Source: Xenophilus aerolatus (GTDB lineage Bacteria > Pseudomonadota > Gammaproteobacteria > Burkholderiales > Burkholderiaceae_C). Taken from it: 64,000 nucleotides of DNA. Shown here one piece after another: positions 48,401 to 57,857 of this stretch. The notes under the pieces were generated by a model, which was not told where the DNA came from, did not search any database, and saw only the letters and a list, made by a program, of their open reading frames with translations. The stretch spans positions 1-64,000 of the forward strand of contig JASCNX010000005.1 of assembly GCA_029968055.1 (NCBI GenBank). Reading direction: 5' to 3'. Position 1 is the first letter of the stretch, and each line of letters starts with the position of its first letter. The position numbers and the translations under genes are program-made.

Positions 48401-48478
48401 CTCACGCCCTTTGTAGGCGACGGCAACACGAACACGCCGGAATTCAAGACGTTCCTCGTGAAAGTGGAAAAGGTCTAG
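45413..48478 (+). CDS. fdoG: Formate dehydrogenase alpha subunit, selenocysteine-containing (FdnG/FdoG type)
   Basis: The catalytic molybdenum/tungsten subunit (1021 residues including Sec) of a membrane-bound formate dehydrogenase. The Tat signal SRRQFMK is followed by a [4Fe-4S] site, [14 protein letters not shown], with its last Cys in GTLCPKG. The codon at 45998-46000 is TGA, in frame at position 196, in the context [16 protein letters not shown], the same position as in E. coli FdnG. An apical GGUCU hairpin follows. A naive gene finder will split the gene at 46000. Downstream are the beta and gamma subunits, fdhE, selA, selB and selC. Whether it is FdnG- or FdoG-like is not certain. Confidence 0.95.
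46011..46030 (+). promoter_or_regulatory. Bacterial SECIS element
   Basis: Ten bases after the UGA: a stem CGG/CCG, one bulged U (46014), stem GGCA/TGCC, apical loop GGTCT (46019-46023). Bulged U and GGUCU loop are the features SelB recognises in E. coli fdhF. The whole element is also coding. Confidence 0.92.
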
Positions 48479-48482
48479 CGCC

Positions 48483-49448
48483 ATGTCCATGCAATCCCTC
48501 GACATCAAGCGCCGCTCCGCCACCACCACGCCCGCGCCCAGCCAGCGCGAGGCCTACGCGGGCGAGGTCGCCAAGCTCATCGACGTCTCCAAGTGCATCG
48601 GCTGCAAGGCCTGCCAGACCGCGTGCATGGAGTGGAACGACCTGCGCGACGACGTGGGCGTCACCGCCGGCGTGTACGACAACCCGATGGACCTCACCGA
48701 GAACTCCTGGACCGTCATGCGGTTCACCGAGTACGAGAACGATGAGTCGGGCAACCTCGAGTGGCTGATCCGCAAGGATGGCTGCATGCACTGCGAAGAC
48801 CCGGGCTGCCTCAAGGCCTGCCCCTCGCCGGGCGCCATCGTCCAGTACGCCAACGGCATCGTCGACTTCCATGAAGAGGCGTGCATCGGCTGCGGCTACT
48901 GCGTCACCGGCTGCCCCTTCAACGTGCCGCGCATCTCCAAGAAGGACAAGAAGGCCTACAAGTGCACCCTGTGCTCCGACCGCGTCGTGGTCGGCCAGGA
49001 GCCGGCCTGCGTCAAGACCTGCCCCACCGGCGCCATCATGTTCGGCACCAAGAAGGCGATGAAGGACCAGGCCGAGGAACGCATCGAGGACCTGAAGGAG
49101 CGCGGCTACAAGCAGGCCGGCCTGTACGACCCGGCCGGCGTCGGCGGCACGCACGTCATGTACGTGCTGCACCATGCCGACAAGCCGGGCCTGTACCACG
49201 GCCTGCCCGCCGAGCCCACCATCAGCCCGATGGTCAGCCTCTGGAAGGGCGTCACCAAGCCGCTGGCGCTGGCGGGCATCGCGCTCACCGCGCTGGCCGG
49301 CTTCTTCCACTACACCCGCACCGGCCCCAACGAGGTGACGGAAGAGGAAGACATCGACGCCGAGGCCCATGCCCTCGCGCGCCGCGACGATGCCGGGGTG
49401 GACGCCACCGGCCATCAGAAGGAGGTGCGCCATGAGCAGCAAGGCTGA
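48483..49448 (+). CDS. fdoH: Formate dehydrogenase iron-sulfur beta subunit
   Basis: A 321-residue electron-transfer subunit with four [4Fe-4S] cluster motifs: [48 protein letters not shown] and [22 protein letters not shown]-terminal helix ([20 protein letters not shown]) anchors it in the membrane beside the gamma subunit. It starts 4 bp after the alpha stop and passes electrons to the cytochrome b subunit. Confidence 0.95.
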   Translation: MSMQSLDIKRRSATTTPAPSQREAYAGEVAKLIDVSKCIGCKACQTACMEWNDLRDDVGVTAGVYDNPMDLTENSWTVMRFTEYENDESGNLEWLIRKDGCMHCEDPGCLKACPSPGAIVQYANGIVDFHEEACIGCGYCVTGCPFNVPRISKKDKKAYKCTLCSDRVVVGQEPACVKTCPTGAIMFGTKKAMKDQAEERIEDLKERGYKQAGLYDPAGVGGTHVMYVLHHADKPGLYHGLPAEPTISPMVSLWKGVTKPLALAGIALTALAGFFHYTRTGPNEVTEEEDIDAEAHALARRDDAGVDATGHQKEVRHEQQG

Positions 49449-50160
49449 CCGCTCCGCGCGGGACGACTTCGTCGTCGACAACCAGGGCCGCCCGGCCATC
49501 GAGCGCTACACGCCCAACGACCGCAGCAACCACTGGCTCACCGCCATCTGCTTCGTGCTGCTGGCGCTGTCGGGCCTGGCGCTGTTCCACCCGGCCATGT
49601 TCTGGCTCACGGCGCTGTTCGGCGGCGGGCCGTGGACGCGCATCCTCCACCCCTTCATCGGGGTGGTGATGTTCGTGTCCTTCATGGTCCTGGTGATCCG
49701 CTTCTGGCACCACAACTTCCTCCATGCCAACGACCGGCAGTGGATGAAGCAGATGGGCGACGTGCTCAACAACCGCGAGGAGCGCCTGCCCAAGGTGGGC
49801 CGCTACAACGCGGGCCAGAAGCTGCTCTTCTGGGTGCTGCTGGTCAGCATGGTGTGCCTGCTGCTCACCGGGCTGGTGATGTGGCGCGCGTACTTCAGCC
49901 ACCTGTTCCCCATCGGCATCATCCGGCTGGCCTCGCTGCTGCACGCCTTCTTCGGCTTCGTCATCATCTGTTCCATCATCGTCCACATCTATGCGGCGAT
50001 CTGGGTCAAGGGCTCCATCAAGGCCATGACGCAGGGCACCGTGAGCTACGCCTGGGCGCGCAAGCACCACACGGCCTGGTACGAGGAAGTGGTCGACCGC
50101 GAGCAGGACCTGGCGCGCCGCGCCGGCGATCGCCGCGACCCCAGCGCCCCCGTGGCCTGA
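49432..50160 (+). CDS. fdoI: Formate dehydrogenase cytochrome b556 gamma subunit
   Basis: A 242-residue di-heme membrane subunit with about four helices, including [20 protein letters not shown] and [20 protein letters not shown]. Candidate heme His residues: [19 protein letters not shown], and the two in the last helices. Reduces quinone. Preceded by AGAAGGAGG and overlapping the end of fdoH by 17 bp. Confidence 0.93.
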   Translation: MSSKADRSARDDFVVDNQGRPAIERYTPNDRSNHWLTAICFVLLALSGLALFHPAMFWLTALFGGGPWTRILHPFIGVVMFVSFMVLVIRFWHHNFLHANDRQWMKQMGDVLNNREERLPKVGRYNAGQKLLFWVLLVSMVCLLLTGLVMWRAYFSHLFPIGIIRLASLLHAFFGFVIICSIIVHIYAAIWVKGSIKAMTQGTVSYAWARKHHTAWYEEVVDREQDLARRAGDRRDPSAPVA

Positions 50161-50228
50161 TGGTCCACCCGATGCGACAGGGCAGGGCGCTGGCATAGAC
50201 TCGCCCGCAGCCCCAACCAACCGCGAAG

Positions 50229-50256
50229 CGCCGGGCCTGCCCGGCGTTTCTTTTTT
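50229..50256 (+). terminator. Rho-independent terminator after the gamma subunit gene
   Basis: CGCCGGGC and its complement GCCCGGCG around a very short loop, followed by TTTCTTTTTT. It would end the fdoGHI transcript before fdhE. Confidence 0.9.
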
Positions 50257-50284
50257 GCTTCTTCTGGCCGGTGCGCTGCCCCCA

Positions 50285-50345
50285 CCGTTCGGGGTGAGCT
50301 TGTCGAAGCCTCGCGCAAGGCTTCGACAGGCTCAGCCCGAACGGG
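50285..50345. repeat. Dispersed palindromic (REP-like) element, copy 2
   Basis: CCGTTCGGGGTGAGCTTGTC to CTCAGCCCGAACGGG, as at 10056. It ends only 6 bases before the fdhE ATG, so the repeat forms most of the fdhE leader. Confidence 0.9.
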
Positions 50346-50351
50346 TTGGAA

Positions 50352-51338
50352 ATGGCGACCGGCCCGCATCACCACCGCGAACCGCCCGTGCAACGCATCC
50401 TCCAACCCGGTGAAATCGAAGCCCTCGACAAGGTGAGCTTTCCGCGCGTGCGGCTGCCGCAGCCGGCTGCTCTGTTCCAGGAGCGTGCCGCGCGCCTGCG
50501 CCAGCTCGCCGAGGGCAACCCCATCGCCGACTACCTGCGCTTTGCCGCCCGCCTCGTCGACGCGCAGCAGCGCATCGCGGGCACGGCGCCCGCGGCCGAG
50601 CCCGTGGCCGACGAGATCGTGCGGCGCGCCAACGCCAACGGCATGCCGCTGCTGCCCGCGTCCGACGCGCTCGTGCCGGCCTGGCGCGACGCGCTGCGCG
50701 CCCTGGTCGCCGACCTGCGTGCCGACGCCGCCACACCCGCGCCGCTGCACCCCGTGCTCGACCGCCTGGCCACCACGGACGACGACGCGCTCGACGCGCT
50801 GGCCCGCCAGGCGCTGGCCGACAACCTGGGTCGCGAGGACATCGCCGCCGCGCCTTTCGTCATGGCCGCGCTGCAGGTCGCCTTCTCGGCCCGCGCCGCC
50901 CTGGTCGACGAGCGCACCGCCCCCTATGCCGAGCCCGCCACCATCTGCCCCGTGTGCGGCAGTGCGCCGGTGGCCAGCGTCCTGCGCATCGGCGGCCAGG
51001 CGGCCGGCCACCGCTACCTGCACTGCGGCGTGTGCGAAACCGAATGGCACATGGTGCGCGTCAAGTGCAGCCACTGCGAATCGACCGAGGGCGTGCGCTA
51101 CCAGGGCCTGGAAGGCGAGGGCATCGCCGCCAAGGCCAAGGACCAGGTCGTGCTCGCCGAAACCTGCGACGTGTGCCACACCTACCGCAAGCTCGTGAAT
51201 CAGGAGAAGGACCCCTTCGCCGAGCCCCTGGCCGACGACCTCGCCAGCCTCACGCTCGACCTGCTCATGGGCGACACCGACTTCTCGCGCGCGAGCAGCA
51301 ACCCGTTGCTGGCCATCGAGAAGCCCTTGGCGGTTTGA
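50352..51338 (+). CDS. fdhE: Formate dehydrogenase accessory protein FdhE
   Basis: A 328-residue rubredoxin-like maturation factor for membrane-bound formate dehydrogenases. Four CxxC motifs bind metal: CPVCG, CGVCE, CSHCE and CDVCH, all in the C-terminal half. The N-terminus is helical. The ATG at 50352 is preferred; a TTG lies 6 bases earlier. Its leader is a REP-like palindrome, which may reduce its translation relative to the structural subunits. Confidence 0.93.
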   Translation: MATGPHHHREPPVQRILQPGEIEALDKVSFPRVRLPQPAALFQERAARLRQLAEGNPIADYLRFAARLVDAQQRIAGTAPAAEPVADEIVRRANANGMPLLPASDALVPAWRDALRALVADLRADAATPAPLHPVLDRLATTDDDALDALARQALADNLGREDIAAAPFVMAALQVAFSARAALVDERTAPYAEPATICPVCGSAPVASVLRIGGQAAGHRYLHCGVCETEWHMVRVKCSHCESTEGVRYQGLEGEGIAAKAKDQVVLAETCDVCHTYRKLVNQEKDPFAEPLADDLASLTLDLLMGDTDFSRASSNPLLAIEKPLAV

Positions 51339-51355
51339 TGGCCGTCGCATACGGG

Positions 51356-51469
51356 CAGCCGAACGCAGAGGGCGCAGAAGTCACGCAGAGGGCGCAGAGC
51401 AATCCATCGATGATTCTTCGGTCTTTTCTGCGCCCTTTGCGAAACCTTGGCGGCCTCTGCGTTCGGCTG
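51356..51469. repeat. Long imperfect palindrome between fdhE and selA
   Basis: Outer arms CAGCCGAACGCAGAGG (51356-51371) and CCTCTGCGTTCGGCTG (51454-51469) are perfect 16-bp complements. Inner arms CGCAGAGGGCGCAGA (51384-51398) and TCTGCGCCCTTTGCG (51427-51441) differ at one position. The element fills almost all of the fdhE-selA spacer. Confidence 0.88.
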
Positions 51470-51486
51470 TCCGATTCCGACTTCCA

Positions 51487-52902
51487 ATGACCGACCCCCT
51501 CCGCCTCCCGTCCGTCGACCGCACCCTCGCCACGCCCGCCATGCAGGCGCTGGCCGGTCGCTACGGCCACGGCGCCCTCACCGCCGCGCTGCGGGCCGAG
51601 TTCGACGCGCTGCGGCCGCAGGCCCTGGCCGGGCAGCTGGGTGCCGAGGCCATCGCCGACGATGCGCTCGCCGCGGCCTGCGAACGGCGGCTGGCCGCGC
51701 GCTTCGCGCCGCGCCTGAAGGCCGTGTTCAACCTCACCGGCACCGTGCTGCACACCAACCTCGGCCGCGCGCTGCTGCCCGACGAGGCGGTGCAGTCGGT
51801 GATGCGCGCGCTCACCGCGCCGGCGAACCTCGAATTCGACCTGGCCACCGGCGGCCGTGGCGACCGCGACGACCTCGTCGACGAGGTGCTGTGCGAACTC
51901 ACCGGCGCCGAGGCCGCCACGGTCGTCAACAACAACGCCGCCGCCGTGCTGCTCACGCTGAGCGCGCTCGCCTCGCGCAAGGACGTCATCGTCTCGCGCG
52001 GCGAGCTGGTCGAGATCGGCGGCGCCTTCCGCATCCCCGACATCATGTCGCGCGCCGGCGCGCGGCTGGTCGAGGTTGGCACCACCAACCGCACCCACGC
52101 CAAGGACTATGCCGAGGCCATCACCGAGCGCACCGCCCTGCTGATGAAGGTGCACACCAGCAACTACGCCGTCACCGGCTTCACCAAGAGCGTGCCCGAG
52201 TCCGAGGTGGCCGCCATCGCCCACGCGCGCAGCCTGCCGCTGGCCGTCGACCTGGGCAGCGGCACGCTGGTCGACATGGCCCAGTGGGGCCTGCCCCAGG
52301 AACCCACCGTGCGCGACACCATTGCCGCCGGGGCCGACCTCGTCACCTTCAGCGGCGACAAGCTGCTGGGCGGCCCGCAGGCCGGCCTCATCGTCGGCCG
52401 CAAGGACCTGATCGCGAAGATCAAGAAGAACCCGCTCAAGCGCGCGCTGCGCGTGGGCAAGCTCACCCTGGCCGCATTGGAGCCCGTGCTGCGCCTGTAC
52501 CTCGCGCCCGAGCACCTGGCCGAGCGGCTCACCACGCTGCGCCTGTTCACCCGCACGCGCGCGCAGATGCAGGCCCAGGCCGAGCGCCTGCTGCCCGCCG
52601 TGCAGCAGGCCGTCGCGCCCGACTTCGACGTCGCCGTGGCGCCCATGGCCAGCCAGATCGGCAGCGGTGCGCTGCCCGTCGACACCCTGCCCAGCGCCGG
52701 CCTGCGCCTCGCCCCGCGCGAGGCGAAGCGAGCCGGCCGCCAGCTCGCCCGGCTCGAAGCCGCGCTGCGCGGCCTGCCGCGCCCCGTCATCGGCCGCATC
52801 GCCGACCAGTCGCTGTGGCTGGACCTGCGCTGCCTCGAAGCGGGCGACGAGCCGGCGTTCGGCGATCAGCTGGCGGCGCTGCGCACTGCTTTGGCTGGCT
52901 GA
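51487..52902 (+). CDS. selA: L-seryl-tRNA(Sec) selenium transferase
   Basis: Converts seryl-tRNA(Sec) to selenocysteinyl-tRNA(Sec) using selenophosphate. The 471-residue PLP enzyme has the cofactor Lys at about 292 ([13 protein letters not shown]), plus the family stretches [45 protein letters not shown] and [14 protein letters not shown]. Immediately followed by a REP-like palindrome and then a short minus-strand gene; selB is about 630 bp further on the same strand. Confidence 0.96.
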   Translation: MTDPLRLPSVDRTLATPAMQALAGRYGHGALTAALRAEFDALRPQALAGQLGAEAIADDALAAACERRLAARFAPRLKAVFNLTGTVLHTNLGRALLPDEAVQSVMRALTAPANLEFDLATGGRGDRDDLVDEVLCELTGAEAATVVNNNAAAVLLTLSALASRKDVIVSRGELVEIGGAFRIPDIMSRAGARLVEVGTTNRTHAKDYAEAITERTALLMKVHTSNYAVTGFTKSVPESEVAAIAHARSLPLAVDLGSGTLVDMAQWGLPQEPTVRDTIAAGADLVTFSGDKLLGGPQAGLIVGRKDLIAKIKKNPLKRALRVGKLTLAALEPVLRLYLAPEHLAERLTTLRLFTRTRAQMQAQAERLLPAVQQAVAPDFDVAVAPMASQIGSGALPVDTLPSAGLRLAPREAKRAGRQLARLEAALRGLPRPVIGRIADQSLWLDLRCLEAGDEPAFGDQLAALRTALAG

Positions 52903-52963
52903 CCGTTCAAGCCCAGCCCGTCGAAGCGCCGCGCGGGGCTTCGACAGGCTCAGCCCGAACGGG
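52903..52963. repeat. Dispersed palindromic (REP-like) element, copy 3
   Basis: Starts at the base after the selA stop codon and ends GGCTCAGCCCGAACGGG. The left arm has diverged (CAAGCCCAGCCCGTCGAAGC). Confidence 0.85.
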
Positions 52964-52993
52964 TAAGTGGCGTGCCGGAGAAACGCCGACCTG

Positions 52994-53287
52994 TTATTTG
53001 CCCGCTTCGGTCCCCGCCGCCGGCGTGGCTGCCGCCGCCGGCGCCGCCTGCTGCTGCTGCGCCTTGTCCTTCTTCGCCGCCTCGTGGTGCCCGATCGCGC
53101 AGCCGGCCGCGGCGCCGAGCACCCCGTGCTTGCCGGCCACATGGCCTGCCACGCCGCCCACCGCGGCGCCCTTGATGCAGCCCTTGGCCTGCGCCGCCGG
53201 CGCGAAGGCCAGCAGGCTGCCCAGTGCCATGCCGGCCGCGGCCAGCTTCCAACCCGCCGATGCTGCGGAACGTGTGACGAATGCCAT
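52994..53287 (-). CDS. Small exported glycine-rich protein
   Basis: A 97-residue protein with a signal peptide (LAAAGMALGSLLAFAPAAQA), a Gly-rich middle resembling a glycine-zipper motif (KGAAVGGVAGHVAGKHGVLG) and an Ala/Gln/Lys-rich tail. AAGGGG upstream of the ATG. Such proteins are often envelope-associated; function unknown. It is on the opposite strand to selA and selB and interrupts the sel order. Confidence 0.78.
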   Translation of the reverse strand: MAFVTRSAASAGWKLAAAGMALGSLLAFAPAAQAKGCIKGAAVGGVAGHVAGKHGVLGAAAGCAIGHHEAAKKDKAQQQQAAPAAAATPAAGTEAGK

Positions 53288-53534
53288 GTGTGTGACCCCT
53301 TGGATGATGTGTGGGCCGCCCGGTGCGCCCGCGTGTCACCACGGTAGGTCGCGCCACCTTGGGCCAAGCTGACCGCCGCGCTGGCATCGACACCCCTTCG
53401 CGGCGCCTGCCTACAGGGCCGGGGTGCGCAGGCCATCCGCCGCCACCCACGCACAATCCCGCCATGCGCCGCGCCCCCTCGACCCCGTTCCGTCTTTCCG
53501 CACCCGCCGCCCTGCATCGCCCGCGGAGCGCCGC

Positions 53535-55739
53535 ATGATCCTCGGCACCGCCGGCCACATCGACCACGGCAAGACCACCCTGGTGCGCGCCCTCACCGGC
53601 GTCGACACCGACCGGCTCAAGGAAGAAAAGGCGCGCGGCATCTCCATCGAGCTGGGCTACGCCTACACGCCCGTGCCGTCCATGCCGGGCGATGCCTCCG
53701 ACCCGGCAGCGGCCGATGCGTCCGCCGCCCCGCCCGCCGACGACCCGGCCCAGGTGCTCGGCATCATCGACGTGCCCGGCCACGAGCGCTTCGTCCACAC
53801 CATGGCGGCCGGCGCGTCGGGCATCGACCACGCGCTGCTGGTCGTCGCCGCCGACGACGGCGTCATGCCGCAGACGCGCGAGCACCTCGCCATCGTCGAA
53901 CTCTTCGGCATCGGCGAGGGCACCGTGGCGCTGACCAAATGCGACCGCGCCGATGCCGCCCGCATCGCCGCCGTCAAGGCCGACATCGCCGCGCTGCTGG
54001 CCGGCACCCCCCTGGCCGGCGCGCCGATCTTCGAGACCGCCGTGCCTCCGGGCGCGACGCCCTCGCCCCTCCGGGCAGAGGGTGCGGGCGAGGGGCAGCC
54101 CGCCACCGCCGACCGCACCGGCATCGCCACCCTCCGCGCCCACCTCTTCGCCATCGCCCGCCGCCAGCACGCACGCCGGCAGGACGGCCTCTTCCGCCTC
54201 GCCGTCGACCGCGTCTTCACCCTCGCGGGCCACGGCACCGTCGTCACCGGCACCGTCTTCGGCGGCCGTGTCGCGGCGGGCGACACCGTGGCGCACTTCG
54301 GCATCGGCTCGGGCGACGGCCGGGCCCCGCCGCGCGCTGTGCGCGTGCGCAGCCTGCACGCGCAGAACCGCGCCGCCACCCACGGCGCCGCCGGCCAGCG
54401 GGTGGCGCTCAACCTCGCGGGCGTCGACAAGAGCGACATCGCCCGCGGCGACTGGATCGCCGACCCGCGCGTGCTGCAGGCCACCCAGCGCATCGACGTG
54501 CGCGTGCGCCTGCTCGACGGCGCACCACCCATCGGCGCGTGGACGCCGCTGCACGTCCACGTCGGCGCCGCGCACCGGCTGGCGCATGCCGTGCCGCTGC
54601 AGGGCGACACCCTCACCGCCGCCGGTGCATCGGCCGCCGCCGGGCAGGGCGCCGGCACGCCCGCCACCGCCCACGCGCGCGTGCAGCTCGTCGTCGACCA
54701 GCCCGTCTTCGTCGTGCCCGGCGACCGCCTCATCCTGCGCAACGCCCAGGGCACGCGCACCGTGGGTGGCGGCGTCGTGCTCGACCCGCAGGCGCCCGAG
54801 CGCCGCCGCCGCAGCGCCGAACGCATGCAATGGCTCGATGCGCTCGAACGCCTCGTCGCCGACGGCGACGCGCGCCCGCTGCTCGCCGCCGCGCCGGCCG
54901 GCCTCACGCGCAGCGGCCTCGCGCGCCTGCTCGGCCGCCTGCCCGCCGACGGCTGGGCCGGCCCCGACGCGCCCGCTTTCGCGCTCGGCCAGGGCGGCGA
55001 CCTGCTGTGGCTCTCGCCCGCCGTCTGGGCGCAGGTGCGCACGCGCATCCTCGACGCGCTCGACCGCCACCACACTCGCGCGCCCGACGAGCCCGGCCTC
55101 AACAGCGCGCGCCTGCAGCGCATGGCCTTCCCGGCGCAGTCCGCGGCCAGCGGCGCCGCGCCGGCCGGCGCGCGCCTGCCCGGCTGGCCCGCGTGGATCG
55201 AACGGCTCGTTGCCGACGGCAGCATCGTGCGCAGCGGCCAGTGGCTGCACCGGCCCGAGCACAGCGTCAGCCTCAGCGACGACCAGGCCGGCATGGCCGC
55301 ACAGCTCCTGCCCCTGCTGCTCGCGGGCGGCAACGACCCGCCCTGGGTGCGCGACCTGGCCCAGGCCATCGGCGCGCGCGAGGACACCGTGCGCGAGCTG
55401 CTGCGCAAGCAGGCGCGGCTGGGCGCGCTCTACCAGGTCGTCAAAGACCTGTTCTACCCCGCAGAGCGCATCGCCGAACTGGCCGCCACCTTCGCGGGCC
55501 TGAGCGCCGCCCAGGCCGCGAACCCGGCCGACACCGCCTCGCGCCTGCCCCCCAACGCCGTCGAAGCCCGCGACTTCCGCGACGCCGTGCAACTCGGCCG
55601 CAAGCGCGCCATCCAGATCCTCGAATTCTTCGACCGCGTCGGCTACACCCGCCGCGTCGGCGACGCGCACCTGCCGCGCCCGAATACCCGCTGGGGCGCG
55701 GAGGGACCCGAGAGCGAGGACATGAGCCCCGCCCCCTAG
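53535..55739 (+). CDS. selB: Selenocysteine-specific elongation factor SelB
   Basis: A 734-residue GTPase that delivers Sec-tRNA to UGA codons by binding SECIS hairpins. G1 is [14 protein letters not shown]3 [14 protein letters not shown]4 TKCDRA. Domains II and III follow, and the C-terminal winged-helix repeats bind SECIS (e.g. [20 protein letters not shown] and [20 protein letters not shown]). Two insertions are odd: an Ala/Pro/Asp-rich stretch at about 50-70 between the switch regions, and residues about 176-187 ([12 protein letters not shown]) encoded by a palindromic element. ATG 53535 begins with [10 protein letters not shown], so earlier starts are less likely. Confidence 0.94.
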   Translation: MILGTAGHIDHGKTTLVRALTGVDTDRLKEEKARGISIELGYAYTPVPSMPGDASDPAAADASAAPPADDPAQVLGIIDVPGHERFVHTMAAGASGIDHALLVVAADDGVMPQTREHLAIVELFGIGEGTVALTKCDRADAARIAAVKADIAALLAGTPLAGAPIFETAVPPGATPSPLRAEGAGEGQPATADRTGIATLRAHLFAIARRQHARRQDGLFRLAVDRVFTLAGHGTVVTGTVFGGRVAAGDTVAHFGIGSGDGRAPPRAVRVRSLHAQNRAATHGAAGQRVALNLAGVDKSDIARGDWIADPRVLQATQRIDVRVRLLDGAPPIGAWTPLHVHVGAAHRLAHAVPLQGDTLTAAGASAAAGQGAGTPATAHARVQLVVDQPVFVVPGDRLILRNAQGTRTVGGGVVLDPQAPERRRRSAERMQWLDALERLVADGDARPLLAAAPAGLTRSGLARLLGRLPADGWAGPDAPAFALGQGGDLLWLSPAVWAQVRTRILDALDRHHTRAPDEPGLNSARLQRMAFPAQSAASGAAPAGARLPGWPAWIERLVADGSIVRSGQWLHRPEHSVSLSDDQAGMAAQLLPLLLAGGNDPPWVRDLAQAIGAREDTVRELLRKQARLGALYQVVKDLFYPAERIAELAATFAGLSAAQAANPADTASRLPPNAVEARDFRDAVQLGRKRAIQILEFFDRVGYTRRVGDAHLPRPNTRWGAEGPESEDMSPAP
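54060..54094. repeat. Palindromic element inside selB
   Basis: CCCTCGCCC (54060-54068) and GGGCGAGGG (54086-54094) form a perfect 9-bp stem around CTCCGGGCAGAGGGTGC. Layout matches the intergenic element at 55764-55796 and those at 187-292. The frame is kept and the encoded peptide is a loop in the GTPase domain. Confidence 0.85.
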
Positions 55740-55763
55740 AATCGCGCCGCCTTTCGTCTTGCT

Positions 55764-55796
55764 CCCTCTCCCTCCGGGAGAGGGTGGGGGTGAGGG
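55764..55796. repeat. Palindromic element between selB and selC
   Basis: CCCTCTCCC/GGGAGAGGG stem around TCC, followed by TGGGGGTGAGGG. Same family as copies at about 187-292 and, diverged, inside selB. Confidence 0.85.
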
Positions 55797-55857
55797 CCAG
55801 TGACAGCACAGCGCCACGCAGTCACGACTGAATGAACGCTCCACCCAGCGTTCACAT

Positions 55858-55953
55858 GGAAGGCAAACGCACCCGGTGGTGCGCCCGGGCTTCAAACCCG
55901 GTAGGGGGCGCCAGCCGCTTCCTGGTCGGTTCGACTCCGGCTGCTTTCCGCCA
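55858..55953 (+). tRNA. selC: tRNA-Sec (selenocysteine, anticodon UCA)
   Basis: A 96-base tRNA. 8-bp acceptor stem GGAAGGCA/TGCTTTCC, D-arm with GGTGG loop, anticodon stem CCGGG/CCCGG with loop CTTCAAA (anticodon TCA at 55892-55894), a long variable arm, and T-loop GTTCGACTCC. Discriminator G and encoded CCA end the gene. The long acceptor and variable arms are the marks of selC. It reads the UGA in fdoG. Confidence 0.96.
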
Positions 55954-55976
55954 CTCAGCAAGGCGGGACAAGAGCG

Positions 55977-57857
55977 TTAGTTCTTGGGTGGAGTGCTAAA
56001 AGAAGTATTGAAGGTAGCAAGGATCAATTTTTTTAAGTCGATCACTATCGTTTCATTAGGGTACTGCGCCCCGTCAGTACTCTCGATATTTTCGATCTTC
56101 CATTCAAAATCATTATTGGGTATCTTTACGATGTCGCCATAACACGTATAAGAATCTTTCACCTGTTTTTTCACGTCTACATCCACGTTCCAAGCGACTA
56201 TGTAATCGACTACGGCTAGAGCGTGGTTGAATGGGCCGGTGTTATTAAATTCGTATTTGTACTCAATAGAGCAGACGTTAGAATCTTCAAGTAGATTCTT
56301 TTCTTTTTCGTCTTTCAGTCCAAGGCTGTCGATGCCTTGTGTTGAAAATGTAATAATACGTCGCCAGTATTTTTCATAGCCAGCTTCTTTTGGCGTCAAA
56401 GTCGCAAGTTGTGCATATAGAACGCCCACCCAGTACTCCTCGCCAGGCCTGGGTGATAAGAATAGATGAGTGATTTTATTTGAATCAGCAATTCGGAAGC
56501 GCTCGCGGGACTTAATCTCTGATTTTGCTTTGTCCAAAAACTCAATTTGTTCGTTGAGTAGGCTTTCGGTACTCTCCCGCTTCAGTCTTGTAAGCAATTC
56601 GGCAAAAGTGGGATCGGTATTCTTCAGGCTGTCCAGATATTTTTTTACTTCAGCCAAAAAATCTGGGTCCGATAGCGTGTCGTATGCTTTCTTGCTTAGG
56701 GCGCTGCGGTTAGTGACGAGATCAAAATCACCGTCGACGACTATTGTGTAGTGGGAAGGGCTATCGCCTTCCGACAAGACCTCATACCCGGGGATGTTTG
56801 TGAGCAAATCTTGATAGCGACATATCTTTATGCCTTTTACGGAAATGAACACTCCGCGCTGATCTGCGAGCCTTATGCCCGAAACCGATTTCCCTTTCCT
56901 GTCAAGGGTCCAGTATTCATCATGAGCTCGCCTATTTCCATCAATGGCAACAATAATCGAGAATTTTTCTGTTTTTACTTGAAAAGACTTAGCAGATCGC
57001 GATGCGAATCGGCCGTCTCGAAGGCGCGCTACCTGTGCGGGGCTCTTGATGCCTGGGTCTGCGACAAAATCAAGATAAGGGTAGCCGAAAGGAATTGAAT
57101 ATGTCTTGCCTTCGTAATATGCGTTGAACTCCACCCGATGAGCACTGGAAATCTGTTTCCGCTGGGAAGCCGTGAATCCTTGATTTGCAGTTATTTCGCG
57201 AATATCGCCGTGTTTGGTGAAAAATCGGATGTAATTTACGACATACGATTCTTCTGGACGGTCCCCTATCGCGAAATACTTGTTATAGCTTTCGGTGTCG
57301 AGGCCGTCAATTAATATTAGCGTTGCTGTTTCCGATTTCAGTGTGCCAATCTGTTTTTTTAGAAATTCCGCCGCCTGAAGCGTTTCCGCATTTGACTGGC
57401 TAAAAAAATTGTCGATTATTGGATCGATTTCATCTGTGCGTGTGGGATCAATAATGAACGACGTATCCAGGTTGCTTCGCGGATTGTCGATTAGCTTGTA
57501 ATCCCACTCCTTCATCGAAAACTTTTGAGTGGTGATAACCAGGATTCTTGAGCTGGCAAAGCACAACTTGGAACCCTGACATTTATAGCCAATAGAGTTG
57601 CCTTTTAGCTTCGTGGATTTGCCGATCGAGAAAAATGCCTCCCATGGTGTGATTCCGTTTATTTTTGTCTTTGAGTCAAGTCCGCTGCCGTCATCTAAAA
57701 ATGCCAGACCGTTGCGGTCCTTGATCGGAATATATAGGACGTGTTTAGCGCCAGCGTCATACGAGTTTGAAACTAATTCTCGAACGACTTCGCAAGGGTC
57801 GTTTCGATTAACGGAGAGTTCTCCCAAGACATGCTTAAACTCAATTTGCGGATGCAA
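55977..57857 (-). CDS. GHKL-type ATPase (MORC/Hsp90-like), AT-rich, horizontally acquired
   Basis: A 626-residue protein with an N-terminal GHKL ATPase fold: N-box VVRELVSNSYDAGAKHV, G1 box FLDDGSGL, FFSIGKSTKLKGNSIGYKCQ and a Gly-containing lid. The middle (IRFFTKHGDIREITANQGFT) and C-terminal ~300 residues have no domain I recognise. TTG start with GAGGGG 6 bases upstream. Base composition is far more AT-rich than its neighbours, and the stop lies 24 bases from the 3' end of selC, a classic integration site; no integrase is present. Relatives include DNA-repair, chromatin-like and phage-defence ATPases; the true role is unknown. Confidence 0.85.
   Translation of the reverse strand: MHPQIEFKHVLGELSVNRNDPCEVVRELVSNSYDAGAKHVLYIPIKDRNGLAFLDDGSGLDSKTKINGITPWEAFFSIGKSTKLKGNSIGYKCQGSKLCFASSRILVITTQKFSMKEWDYKLIDNPRSNLDTSFIIDPTRTDEIDPIIDNFFSQSNAETLQAAEFLKKQIGTLKSETATLILIDGLDTESYNKYFAIGDRPEESYVVNYIRFFTKHGDIREITANQGFTASQRKQISSAHRVEFNAYYEGKTYSIPFGYPYLDFVADPGIKSPAQVARLRDGRFASRSAKSFQVKTEKFSIIVAIDGNRRAHDEYWTLDRKGKSVSGIRLADQRGVFISVKGIKICRYQDLLTNIPGYEVLSEGDSPSHYTIVVDGDFDLVTNRSALSKKAYDTLSDPDFLAEVKKYLDSLKNTDPTFAELLTRLKRESTESLLNEQIEFLDKAKSEIKSRERFRIADSNKITHLFLSPRPGEEYWVGVLYAQLATLTPKEAGYEKYWRRIITFSTQGIDSLGLKDEKEKNLLEDSNVCSIEYKYEFNNTGPFNHALAVVDYIVAWNVDVDVKKQVKDSYTCYGDIVKIPNNDFEWKIENIESTDGAQYPNETIVIDLKKLILATFNTSFSTPPKN

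Noticed and set aside
45365-48529. Open frame of over 1000 codons on the minus strand opposite fdoG
   Set aside because: It is a GC-skew shadow of the real alpha-subunit gene, His/Arg/Val-rich with no domain and no ribosome site.
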